Source: Hyphomicrobiales bacterium | GTDB taxonomy: Bacteria > Pseudomonadota > Alphaproteobacteria > Rhizobiales > Beijerinckiaceae | Reading direction: 5' to 3' | DNA: 64,000 nt | Assembly: GCA_900470095.1 (NCBI GenBank) | Contig: UBZM01000003.1 | Coordinates: forward strand, 42,165-106,164 | In this document: positions 45,018-53,081 of the stretch, piece by piece | Layout: the number at the start of each line of letters is the position of its first letter | How positions within the stretch are numbered: the first letter of the stretch is position 1 | Translations under genes and position numbers: made by a program | The notes under the pieces: model-generated | The model's database searches: none | Told to the model about the DNA's origin: nothing | The model's input: only the letters and a program-made list of their open reading frames with translations

Positions 45018-48000
45018 ATGGCCGAGATGGAACAGAAGTCCGGCGCCATAGAGCAGGCTGAGGCCGGCCCGTTGCGCGAGGTCGCGCTGGACGACAAATA
45101 CGACCTCTCGAAACAGCAGATATTCCTGACCGGGACGCAGGCGATCGCCCGCATGCTGATGGTCCAGCGCGAGCGCGACCGCCGCGCTGGCCTGAACACG
45201 GCGGGCTTCGTTTCGGGCTATCGCGGCTCGCCGCTGGGCGGGCTCGACCAGCAATTGCTTCGGGCAGGCAAACAGCTCAAGGCCTCCGATGTCGTCTTCC
45301 AGCCGGGACTGAACGAGGATCTGGCCGCGACCGCGGTCTGGGGCACTCAGCAGGCCGAGCTGCAAGGCGAGGGCAAGCATGACGGCGTCTTCGCGCTTTG
45401 GTACGGCAAAGGCCCGGGCGTGGACCGCAGCGGCGACGTCTTCCGCCACGGCAACATGGCGGGCACCTCGCCCCATGGCGGCGTCATCTGCCTGATGGGC
45501 GACGACCACACCGCTGAATCGTCCACGAATGCGCATCAGACCGAGTTTGTCTTCGTCGACCGGATGATGCCGATCCTGAACCCGGCCGGCGTTCAGGAGA
45601 TCATGGATTATGCCCTGCACGGCATCGCGCTCTCGCGTTTTGCCTCGGTCTGGGTCGGCATCAAATGCGTGAAGGACAATATCGAGTCGACGGCGTCCGT
45701 CGATGGCTCGGTCGACCGGGTCAAGATCGTCTCGCCGAAGGATTTCGTTATGCCGCCGGGCGGGTTGAGCATTCGCCGCGAGCTGGATTTCGTCGATCAG
45801 GAGAAGCGGCTGCATATCCACAAGCGCGCCGCGATGCTCGCCTATCTGCGCGCCAACAAGCTCAACCAGACCATCACCTCCGGGGGCAAGAAGCCGCGTA
45901 TCGGCATCATCACGGTCGGCAAATCCTATCTCGATGTCCGCCAGGCGATGGAGGATCTCGGCATCGACGAGGTTCGCGCCAATGATCTCGGCATCCGCCT
46001 GTTCAAGGTCGCCTGCCCCTGGCCGATCGATCCGAGCGAGTTGAAGGATTTTGCCTCAAAGCTCGATCTCGTCATGGTGGTCGAGGAAAAGCGCTCGCTG
46101 ATCGAGGTGCAGGTCCGCGAGGAGCTCTATGGCTCCAAGCACCAGCCGATGGTGATCGGCAAGAAGGACGAGAAGGGCGAATGGCTCTTCCCGGTCCATG
46201 GAGCGCTCGATCCCAACGACGTCGCGATCGCGCTTGGCGCGCGGCTGCTGCAATACAAGGACGATCCGGTGCTACGGGGCCGGCTTGAGGAGATCGCCCA
46301 GGCGCAGGGGCGCCTCGCCGAGGCGCAGGATATCGCCAAGCGAACGCCGTATTACTGCTCGGGCTGCCCGCATAACAGTTCCACGGTGGTACCCGAAGGC
46401 TCGCGCGCCTATGCCGGCATCGGCTGCCATTACATGGTGCAGTGGATGGATCGGAGCACTGCAGGCTTCACCCAGATGGGCGGAGAAGGCGCGAACTGGA
46501 TCGGCGAAGCGCCGTTCTCGACGCGCCAGCACGTTTTCCAGAATCTCGGGGACGGCACCTATACCCATTCCGGCTCGCTCGCGATCCGCTGGGCGGTCGC
46601 TGCTGGCGTCAACGTCACCTACAAGCTGCTCTATAACGATGCGGTCGCCATGACCGGCGGCCAGCAGGCGGAAGGGCATCTGACCCCCGACCAGATGGCT
46701 CGCCAGATTGCAGCCGAAGGCGTGCATCGCGTCGCAGTGGTCAGCGACGAACCGGACAAATACCCGCCGGGTACGCAATGGCCCGCCGGCACGACGATCC
46801 ATCATCGCGACGATCTCGATGCCGTGCAGCGCGAGCTTGCGCAGGTTCCGGGCGTGTCGTTGCTGCTTTACGACCAGACCTGCGCCACCGAGAAGCGCCG
46901 CCGGCGCAAGCGTGGCGCCTATCCCGATCCCGACAAGCGGGTGATCGTCAACGAACTCGTCTGCGAAGGCTGCGGCGATTGCGGCGTGCAGTCGAACTGC
47001 GTCTCGGTGCAGCCGCTGGAGACCGAGTTCGGCCGCAAGCGCCAGATCGACCAGTCGAACTGCAACAAGGACTTTTCTTGCGTGAAGGGCTTCTGCCCCT
47101 CCTTCGTCACCGTGCATGGCGCCCGGCCGAAGAAGGCGGCGCCGCGCCGGCTCGATGCCGGAGCGCTCAGCGCAGGCGAGCTTCCAGAGCCGCAGGTCCC
47201 GGCACTCGATCGCAGTTTCGCGGTCGTCGTCACCGGTGTCGGCGGCACCGGCGTGGTGACGATCGGCGCCATTCTTGGAATGGCGGCGCATCTCGAAGGC
47301 AAGGGCTGCGGTATGATCGACATGGCCGGCCTTGCCCAGAAGGGCGGGGCGGTCTTCAGCCATGTCAAACTCGCGCCGCGGCCCGAAGACATTCACGCCA
47401 TTCGCGTCGCCGCCGGTCAGGCGGATCTGGTGCTAGGTTGCGATCTCACTGTCACTGGCTCGAAGAAGGTCCTTGGCGCAATCCGGCCTGACCGGGCCAT
47501 CGTCGTGGTCAATACGGCCGAGAGCATGCCGGGAGATTTCACCCGCAATGCCGATTTTTCACTGCCGATCGAACGGCTGAAACGGGCGATCATCTCGGCA
47601 TCAGGGCGTGAGCGGACGCATCTCGTCGATGCGACGGCGGCTGCGAACGCTTTCCTCGGCAACGCCATTGCCGCCAACATGTTCATGCTCGGTTATGCGT
47701 GGCAGTTCGGCGGCGTGCCACTGTCGCGCGCCTCGCTGCTCCGGGCGATCGAGCTCAACGGCGAAGCGGTCGCCATGAACAAGCAGGCCTTCGAGCTCGG
47801 CCGGCGTGCGGCGAATGATCCGGATGCCCTGACCTCTGCCCTTGCGGAGGCCAAGGCGCCGACACAGGCGCGGCATCTCTCCGAGACTCTGGAAGAGATC
47901 ATCGCACGTCGCGTCGCTTATCTCACTGCCTACCAGAATGCGGCCTATGCGGCGCGCTATCGCCATCTTGTCGCGCGCATCCAGGTCAAGGAAGTGCAGG

Positions 48001-48575
48001 TCATGCCGGGGCAGAGCGCGCTCGCCGAAAGCGTGGCGCGCTATCTGTTCAAGCTGATGGCCTACAAGGACGAGTACGAGGTCGCGCGGCTTTATGCCGA
48101 TGGCTCGTTCCAGAAGCAGGTGGCGGCGACCTTCGAGAAGGACAGCGCTTCGGGTGAGAGGCTGCGCTACGAGTTCCATCTCGCGCCGCCGCTGCTCGCC
48201 AAGGTCGATCCCCATACCGGCCTGCCGCGCAAGATGAGCTTCGGCCCTTGGATGATGAAGGCCTTCGGCCTGCTGGCGAAACTGAAGGGCCTGCGTGGCA
48301 CGGCCTTCGACATCTTCGGCCGCACCGAGGAACGCAGGACGGAGCGCCGGCTGATCGCTGAATACGACGCGCTGATCGGCGAACTGGTGAACCGGCTGAC
48401 GCCGGAGAACCATGCGCTCTGCGTGGCGCTGGCGGCGATCCCGGAAAAGATCCGGGGTTTCGGTCATGTCAAGGAACGCCACCTCAAGCAGGCCAGGGCC
48501 GAGGAGGCGGACCTCCTGGCCCGGCTGCGTGACGGCTCCGCTGCAGCATTGGCCATGCCGAGAGCGGCCGAGTAG
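45018..48575 (+). CDS. Indolepyruvate:ferredoxin oxidoreductase, fused single-chain form
   Basis: A 1185-residue 2-oxoacid oxidoreductase that decarboxylates aryl pyruvates to aryl-acetyl-CoA. The N-terminal pyrimidine-binding region starts QIFLTGTQAIARML with GFVSGYRGSPLGGLDQQLLR. The TPP domain includes CSGCPHNSST, GIGCHYMVQW and YNDAVAMTGGQQAEGHLTPDQ. Cys-rich segments CEGCGDCGVQSNC and CNKDFSCVKGFCPSF match the iron-sulfur region. The gamma domain is VTGVGGTGVVTIGAILGMAA. The alphaproteobacterial fused form acts in aromatic amino-acid degradation. It lies behind a perfect palindrome at 44930-44950. Confidence 0.95.
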   Translation: MAEMEQKSGAIEQAEAGPLREVALDDKYDLSKQQIFLTGTQAIARMLMVQRERDRRAGLNTAGFVSGYRGSPLGGLDQQLLRAGKQLKASDVVFQPGLNEDLAATAVWGTQQAELQGEGKHDGVFALWYGKGPGVDRSGDVFRHGNMAGTSPHGGVICLMGDDHTAESSTNAHQTEFVFVDRMMPILNPAGVQEIMDYALHGIALSRFASVWVGIKCVKDNIESTASVDGSVDRVKIVSPKDFVMPPGGLSIRRELDFVDQEKRLHIHKRAAMLAYLRANKLNQTITSGGKKPRIGIITVGKSYLDVRQAMEDLGIDEVRANDLGIRLFKVACPWPIDPSELKDFASKLDLVMVVEEKRSLIEVQVREELYGSKHQPMVIGKKDEKGEWLFPVHGALDPNDVAIALGARLLQYKDDPVLRGRLEEIAQAQGRLAEAQDIAKRTPYYCSGCPHNSSTVVPEGSRAYAGIGCHYMVQWMDRSTAGFTQMGGEGANWIGEAPFSTRQHVFQNLGDGTYTHSGSLAIRWAVAAGVNVTYKLLYNDAVAMTGGQQAEGHLTPDQMARQIAAEGVHRVAVVSDEPDKYPPGTQWPAGTTIHHRDDLDAVQRELAQVPGVSLLLYDQTCATEKRRRRKRGAYPDPDKRVIVNELVCEGCGDCGVQSNCVSVQPLETEFGRKRQIDQSNCNKDFSCVKGFCPSFVTVHGARPKKAAPRRLDAGALSAGELPEPQVPALDRSFAVVVTGVGGTGVVTIGAILGMAAHLEGKGCGMIDMAGLAQKGGAVFSHVKLAPRPEDIHAIRVAAGQADLVLGCDLTVTGSKKVLGAIRPDRAIVVVNTAESMPGDFTRNADFSLPIERLKRAIISASGRERTHLVDATAAANAFLGNAIAANMFMLGYAWQFGGVPLSRASLLRAIELNGEAVAMNKQAFELGRRAANDPDALTSALAEAKAPTQARHLSETLEEIIARRVAYLTAYQNAAYAARYRHLVARIQVKEVQVMPGQSALAESVARYLFKLMAYKDEYEVARLYADGSFQKQVAATFEKDSASGERLRYEFHLAPPLLAKVDPHTGLPRKMSFGPWMMKAFGLLAKLKGLRGTAFDIFGRTEERRTERRLIAEYDALIGELVNRLTPENHALCVALAAIPEKIRGFGHVKERHLKQARAEEADLLARLRDGSAAALAMPRAAE

Positions 48576-48701
48576 GCGGATCTGGCCGGGGTCGTCCCAG
48601 CAGGATGACCTCCGCCGTCTGGTCTGGTCCGCACGATCGTTCAAGACATTCGGCCGCCCAGGCCTGACACTATGCTGCTCATCCACCAGTGGAGGCGCGG
48701 C

Positions 48702-49295
48702 ATGGAGGGTTTGTTCGGTTTCATTCTCGCCGGGCTCGCACTCGCGGGCAGTCCTGGACCTGCCACCTTGAGCCTGGCTGCAACCGGTGCTGCCTTCGGG
48801 GCCCGCGGGGGACTCGTCTATGCTGCCGGCATCACCAGCGGCATGGCCGCCGTCATCGCGATCACCGCCAGCGGCATGGTCGGGGTGCTGATGGCACTGC
48901 CCGGCGTCGCGCCGGTGGTGACGGTCGCTGCGGCTGGGTATTTTCTCTATCTGGCCTATCGCATCGCTACTGCGCCGCCCCTGAGCGAGGCGAGCGAACG
49001 CGATGAGCAACCGTCCTTCGCCGCAGGTGCCCTACTGTCGCTCGTCAACCCGAAGGGCTATGCGGCGATGGCGGCGCTCTTCTCCGGTTTCGTCCTCTTG
49101 CGCGAGCGGGTTGCCGCCGATGCGCTGGCGAAGGCGGCGCTGCTGATGGCGATCATCGCCGCGGTCAATCTGCTCTGGCTCGCCGCGGGAGCGGCGCTGA
49201 CCCGCTGTTTTCGTGGGCCGCGGCTGAACCGGGCCATCAATATCGTCTTCGCCGGCCTGCTGATTGCGTCGGTCGCATTTGCGCTGGTGCGGTGA
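48702..49295 (+). CDS. LysE/RhtB family amino-acid exporter
   Basis: A 197-residue inner-membrane exporter with six helices. The first reads LFGFILAGLALAGSPGPATLSLAATGAAFG, the SPGP element being the LysE hallmark, and LLSLVNPKGYAAMAALFSGF marks the third helix region. It exports an amino acid or related solute, not identifiable here. The ATG at 48702 has GGAGG 6-7 nt upstream. It is 126 nt after the oxidoreductase gene, so co-expression with aromatic amino-acid catabolism is possible. Confidence 0.88.
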   Translation: MEGLFGFILAGLALAGSPGPATLSLAATGAAFGARGGLVYAAGITSGMAAVIAITASGMVGVLMALPGVAPVVTVAAAGYFLYLAYRIATAPPLSEASERDEQPSFAAGALLSLVNPKGYAAMAALFSGFVLLRERVAADALAKAALLMAIIAAVNLLWLAAGAALTRCFRGPRLNRAINIVFAGLLIASVAFALVR

Positions 49296-49334
49296 GGCCC
49301 GCCCGCAGGCGAATGCTGCCGGTCGGCTCCAGGT

Positions 49335-49811
49335 TCAGGCCCTGCCATGGGGCCTTGCGGACGGTGGTGCGGCCAAACGCACGGTCGTGTTGAGCGGGCC
49401 AAGGACCCGCCCGTCGGCGGAACGCAGTTCGAGGCGCCCGACAGGCTGTCCGGTCTCGTTGTCGATGAGTGCGGAATGGGGCTCGCCCGGCTCGTAGCAC
49501 TGGTCTTCCCCCCATTGCCGCAATCCCGCAACGACGACGAACAGGCTGCGGCCTTTCTCGGTCAGCACATATTCCTGATAGGCGCTGCCATCCGAGGCTG
49601 GCGCGATCTCAAGGACGCCGCGTTCGACCAGGTTGCGCAGCCGCGTGGCGAGGATGCCCTTGGCGACGCCGAGGCTCCTCTGGAATTCACCGAAGCGCCG
49701 CACCTCGCTGAACGCATCGCGAATGATCAGGAGAGACCACCAGTCGCCGATCGCGTCCAGGGCGCGGGCGACGGGGCAATCCGCATCCCTGAGGCTGGTG
49801 CGTTTGACCAT
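49335..49811 (-). CDS. HxlR-type winged-helix transcriptional regulator
   Basis: A 158-residue MarR-like regulator of the HxlR family: DADCPVARALDAIGDWWSLL, then RRFGEFQRSLGVAKGILATR (recognition helix) and LVERGVLEIAPASDG (wing). The Cys near the N-terminus of the domain is the conserved redox-active position in HypR/HxlR proteins. A C-terminal extension of about 45 residues has no recognised motif. It is divergent from an MFS pump; two dyad sites lie between them, the usual layout for a local repressor or activator. ATG at 49811; a GTG at 49826 is possible. Confidence 0.88.
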   Translation of the reverse strand: MVKRTSLRDADCPVARALDAIGDWWSLLIIRDAFSEVRRFGEFQRSLGVAKGILATRLRNLVERGVLEIAPASDGSAYQEYVLTEKGRSLFVVVAGLRQWGEDQCYEPGEPHSALIDNETGQPVGRLELRSADGRVLGPLNTTVRLAAPPSARPHGRA

Positions 49812-49841
49812 CGGTTTCTGTCTCACTTCCCCGTGATGTCT

Positions 49842-49858
49842 AGTTCCAAAATAGGACT
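49842..49858. promoter_or_regulatory. Second dyad, probable HxlR operator
   Basis: AGTTCCAAAATAGGACT is an imperfect dyad matching the core of the neighbouring perfect palindrome at 11 of 17 positions. The centres are 38 bp apart, between three and four helical turns. It lies next to the hxlR start and would suit autoregulation. Confidence 0.5.
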
Positions 49859-49870
49859 GGATTCAGTTAC

Positions 49871-49905
49871 ATGCAACGTGGTTCTATTATAGAACCACGT
49901 TGCAT
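49871..49905. promoter_or_regulatory. Perfect 35-bp palindrome, probable HxlR operator for the MFS pump
   Basis: Positions 49871-49887 are the exact inverse complement of 49889-49905 around a single T. The core GGTTCTATTATAGAACC lies at 49880-49896. It ends 11 nt before the MFS start codon, so a bound protein would overlap the promoter or initiation region. Position between a divergent regulator and its likely target makes operator function the best reading. Confidence 0.75.
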
Positions 49906-49916
49906 GGGATGACCTA

Positions 49917-51194
49917 ATGAAGCCTCTGAACTCAGCCACCCCCGCCATTTCCCGGGTCGAGCCTCCCAGCGGCCGCAGTGCGCCGGGACAGGAAGACGGA
50001 GCCGGAGCGCGCCAAGGCCTCTCTCACGCGGTAACGCTGCTCTTTGCCGTCGCCTGCGGCCTCAGCGTTGCGAACATCTATTTTGCCCAGCCGCTGCTCG
50101 ATGTGATGGCGCGTGATCTCGCGATCAGTCCGGCCGCGATCGGCGGCGTGGTGACAATGACGCAAATCGGCTACGCGTTCGGACTGATCTTCATCGTACC
50201 GCTTGGCGATCTGCTCGATCGGCGGCGGTTGATGGGCACACAAGCGCTGCTCTCAAGCCTGGCACTGCTTGTCGTCGGCTTGGCGCCGAGCGCAGCCGTC
50301 CTGCTGGCGGGGATGGTGGCGGTTGGCCTGCTCGCAGTCGTCGTGCAGGTGCTCGTTGCCTTTGCAGCCAGCATGGCGGCAGACGAGGAGCGCGGGCGGA
50401 CCGTTGGCAGGATCACGAGCGGGATCGTGATCGGCATTCTGCTGGCGCGGTTCGTTTCGGGAGTGCTCGCCGATATCGGGGGCTGGCGTCTGGTCTATCT
50501 GGCATCGGCAGTGCTTACCGTGCTGATGGCCTTCCTGCTGTTCCGGGTGCTGCCGAAGCATGAGCGCGCTGCGACGAGGATCTCCTATCCGGAGCTACTC
50601 GCGTCCGTGGTTGGCCTGTTCGTCAGGGAGCCGATCCTGCGGGTACGCGCCATGCTCGCCTTGCTGATCTTTGCCAGTTTTAGCGTGTTCTGGACGTCAC
50701 TGGTCCTGCCGCTCAGCGCCGCGCCCCTCTCCCTGTCCCATACCGAGATCGGGATGTTCGGTCTCGTCGGGCTGGCGGGGGCACTTGCGGCCGCCCGCGC
50801 CGGATCGCTCGCGGACCGAGGATTCGGTCAGCGTGTCACCGGTCTTTCGCTGGGCCTGCTGGTGCTGTCCTGGATCCCGATTGCCTCGATGAGTGCATCG
50901 CTCTGGAACCTGATCATCGGCGTTATCCTGCTCGATCTCGCGATCCAGGCCGTGCATATCACCAACCAGACCATGATCTTCGCGGTGCGGCCCGATGCCC
51001 GCAGCCGGCTCGTCGGCGGCTATATGGTGTTCTACTCGCTGGGCAGCGCTCTGGGCTCGATCGCCTCGACCATGGTCTATGCCCGCGCGGGCTGGATCGG
51101 CGTCTGCGTGCTGGGAGCCACGATCAGCCTGCTGGCGCTGCTGTTCTGGGCGGCCACCCGCCGGCACCAGCCCGCAGAGATCCGGGCCGAATGA
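49917..51194 (+). CDS. MFS efflux transporter
   Basis: A 425-residue major facilitator with 12 helices and a hydrophilic N-terminal extension of about 35 residues. The first helix region reads FAVACGLSVANIYFAQPLLD, typical of YnfM/arabinose-efflux-like pumps, followed by GYAFGLIFIVPLGDLLDRRR (motif A, G-x-L-x-D-R-R). It probably exports a toxic compound or drug sensed by the divergent HxlR regulator. No clear ribosome binding site precedes the ATG, which sits 11 nt after a perfect palindrome. Confidence 0.9.
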   Translation: MKPLNSATPAISRVEPPSGRSAPGQEDGAGARQGLSHAVTLLFAVACGLSVANIYFAQPLLDVMARDLAISPAAIGGVVTMTQIGYAFGLIFIVPLGDLLDRRRLMGTQALLSSLALLVVGLAPSAAVLLAGMVAVGLLAVVVQVLVAFAASMAADEERGRTVGRITSGIVIGILLARFVSGVLADIGGWRLVYLASAVLTVLMAFLLFRVLPKHERAATRISYPELLASVVGLFVREPILRVRAMLALLIFASFSVFWTSLVLPLSAAPLSLSHTEIGMFGLVGLAGALAAARAGSLADRGFGQRVTGLSLGLLVLSWIPIASMSASLWNLIIGVILLDLAIQAVHITNQTMIFAVRPDARSRLVGGYMVFYSLGSALGSIASTMVYARAGWIGVCVLGATISLLALLFWAATRRHQPAEIRAE

Positions 51195-51283
51195 ACCGAA
51201 GAGCCGGTACCAAACCTCGCTTGGCGCGCCGGGCTTGAGTTGGCCGCCCATGACGCCGCATACTGGTTCGGCATTGCGGGCTC

Positions 51284-51988
51284 ATGCCCACTCTAACGCG
51301 CGGTGAACATGCCTTGATCTCTCCCGAAGACCTGCGCCGCATCGCTGCCTGGTCGCGCGACCTGAAGCCGGAAGAGTTTGAGGAAGCGCGACGCGGAATC
51401 AGCCTGAAATCCTACGGGAAGGGCAACTACATCTGTCATGTCGGCGACCGGCTCGAATCCTGGACCGGTGTCGCCGAGGGGCTGGTGAAGATGAGCACCA
51501 CCTCGAAGGAAGGTAAATCCGCGACGCTGGCCGGCCTGCGTGCGGGGGCCTGGTTCGGAGAAGGCACGGTGATCAAGGCTGAACTGCGCCGCTATGATCT
51601 GGTGGCCTTGCGCGACACCCAGCTCGCGCTGATGCGGCGCTCGAGCTTTCTTTGGCTCTTCGAGCACAGTGCGGCGTTCAATCGCTTCCTCGTCCATCAG
51701 TTCAACGAGCGGCTCGGCCAGTTCATCGCGCTGGCGGAGACCGAGCGGATGCTGGATTCGACCGCCCGTCTGGCGCGCAACCTCGCCTGGCTGTTCAATC
51801 CGATCCTCTATCCCGGCCAGAGCCTCACGCTCGCGATTTCGCAGGAAGAGCTCGGCTTGCTCGCCGGCATGTCGCGGCAGATGGCCAATCAGGGGCTTGC
51901 GAGGCTTGCGGATCTCGGCTTGCTCGAGGTCGGCCACGGCGCGGTGACCGTGCTCGATCTGGATCGGCTCGCGCGTTACGACGGTTAG
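51284..51988 (+). CDS. Crp/Fnr family transcriptional regulator
   Basis: A 234-residue regulator with an N-terminal cyclic-nucleotide-type beta-barrel (YGKGNYICHVGDRLESWTGV and LRAGAWFGEGTVIK) and a C-terminal winged helix. The helix-turn-helix is SQEELGLLAGMSRQMANQGL, ending in LADLGLLEVGHGAVTVLDLD. No Cys quartet for an iron-sulfur cluster is present, so it is not an oxygen-sensing Fnr. Ligand and targets are unknown. It is convergent with the DUF4239 gene and about 90 nt after the MFS gene. Confidence 0.9.
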   Translation: MPTLTRGEHALISPEDLRRIAAWSRDLKPEEFEEARRGISLKSYGKGNYICHVGDRLESWTGVAEGLVKMSTTSKEGKSATLAGLRAGAWFGEGTVIKAELRRYDLVALRDTQLALMRRSSFLWLFEHSAAFNRFLVHQFNERLGQFIALAETERMLDSTARLARNLAWLFNPILYPGQSLTLAISQEELGLLAGMSRQMANQGLARLADLGLLEVGHGAVTVLDLDRLARYDG

Positions 51989-52014
51989 GAGCACAAACGA
52001 TCCAGCGTGCTTGA

Positions 52015-52755
52015 TCACTCTCGGCCGAGGCGCTCGAAGGCCTGTTTCAAGGGAGCGTCCGAAATGCGGATGAAGCCGAGATAGGGGTGGTCCATGTCGA
52101 TGATCAGCACCAGCGCTCCCGTCACCGACAAGGCGCAGACGAACAAAGTTGCCATGACCGTTCCATTGCCCGGGGCCAACAGACCGAACGAGGCAAAGAG
52201 CAAGGCGAGCCAGAACACGAGGATGGCCAGGAATGCGCCGGGAAATCCTCCGACTTCGGTTTCGGCGCGCATCCATCGCGCCTCCGCGATCTGTCCACTG
52301 AGTTGAAGGGCGCGTGTCTGGAGCCAGCGCTGCGCATCGGTCTGTGGCGACAGGTTTCGCAGCGCATCCTGGACAGGCTCGACATCCAGGCCGTCGTCGA
52401 GCGACCTCTCGCTGCCCGCGTCGCTCAACCGCGTTTCGAGGAGCTTGCGAAGCATTGCACGGGTCTCGGTCGCCTCCGGTCCGTAATGAGCCATGACACG
52501 GTCGAGCAGGAGCACGCGCGCGGCCGTTGTTCTCAATCCGGTCCCAGCCTCGTCGAACGATCTCTTTGCCGAGGCGATCAAGAGACCCAGCGCGAGCGCC
52601 GAGAGCGTTCCGACGACTGCCGTGGCAAGCTTGATGGCGTCCCGGGACTCCGGACTCAAGTGATGGTCCGGCAGGCGTGCGCGCAGAAACATCCCGATCA
52701 AGGCAGCGCCGAACACGCACAGAAACGCAATGCCGCCGATGACGTAAGGATCCAT
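52015..52755 (-). CDS. DUF4239 (bestrophin-like) membrane protein
   Basis: A 246-residue membrane protein. An N-terminal helix (IGGIAFLCVFGAALIGMFL) and a second (VVGTLSALALGLLIASAKRS) flank a large soluble helical loop. Two further helices follow (GAFLAILVFWLALLFASFGL and ATLFVCALSVTGALVLIIDM). The ending HPYLGFIRISDAPLKQAFER is characteristic of DUF4239, a family compared to bestrophin chloride channels. Channel activity is not established. It is a single gene divergent from the CoA ligase gene. Confidence 0.85.
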   Translation of the reverse strand: MDPYVIGGIAFLCVFGAALIGMFLRARLPDHHLSPESRDAIKLATAVVGTLSALALGLLIASAKRSFDEAGTGLRTTAARVLLLDRVMAHYGPEATETRAMLRKLLETRLSDAGSERSLDDGLDVEPVQDALRNLSPQTDAQRWLQTRALQLSGQIAEARWMRAETEVGGFPGAFLAILVFWLALLFASFGLLAPGNGTVMATLFVCALSVTGALVLIIDMDHPYLGFIRISDAPLKQAFERLGRE

Positions 52756-53081
52756 GGACGGGGACCTGGTTGCTGGCTGCCTGGCGGTGTTATGTCTCAG
52801 AACATCGAAAAAGACAGCTCAGTCACTTCGCGCAACTCCCACGGATAGGGATGGCCGGCTAGATCTAACAGGTCCCAAGCATGCCGAAGTCTCCAAAATT
52901 GCATGGAATCGCGCTCTCGCACACTTCGGCGGGACAATAGCGACCAAATAACAAGTTGTCTGTCAAGTGCCTCCTTGCGAAGATGTGCCGGGCCTGCAAG
53001 GCTTGCATGAACAAAGAGGTCGGAACCGGCCCGGAAGAAGGCTGCTGCAATGTACGGCAGCCGGACAGGGAGAACGCAACC
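52756..53081. other. Gene-free interval of 326 nt upstream of the CoA ligase operon
   Basis: This holds the divergent promoters of the DUF4239 gene and the ligase/ABC transporter operon. An open frame continuous with the ligase starts at 52956 but encodes Cys-rich sequence unlike the family, so I treat it as non-coding leader. No hairpin or operator palindrome stands out. The stretch at about 52930-52965 is AT-richer and may hold the operon promoter. Confidence 0.4.

Noticed and set aside
52956..53081. N-terminal Cys-rich extension of the acyl-CoA synthetase
   Set aside because: The sequence (MSVKCLLAKMCRACKACMNK) is unlike family N-termini, while a GTG at 53082 has a purine-rich site upstream and gives normal length.
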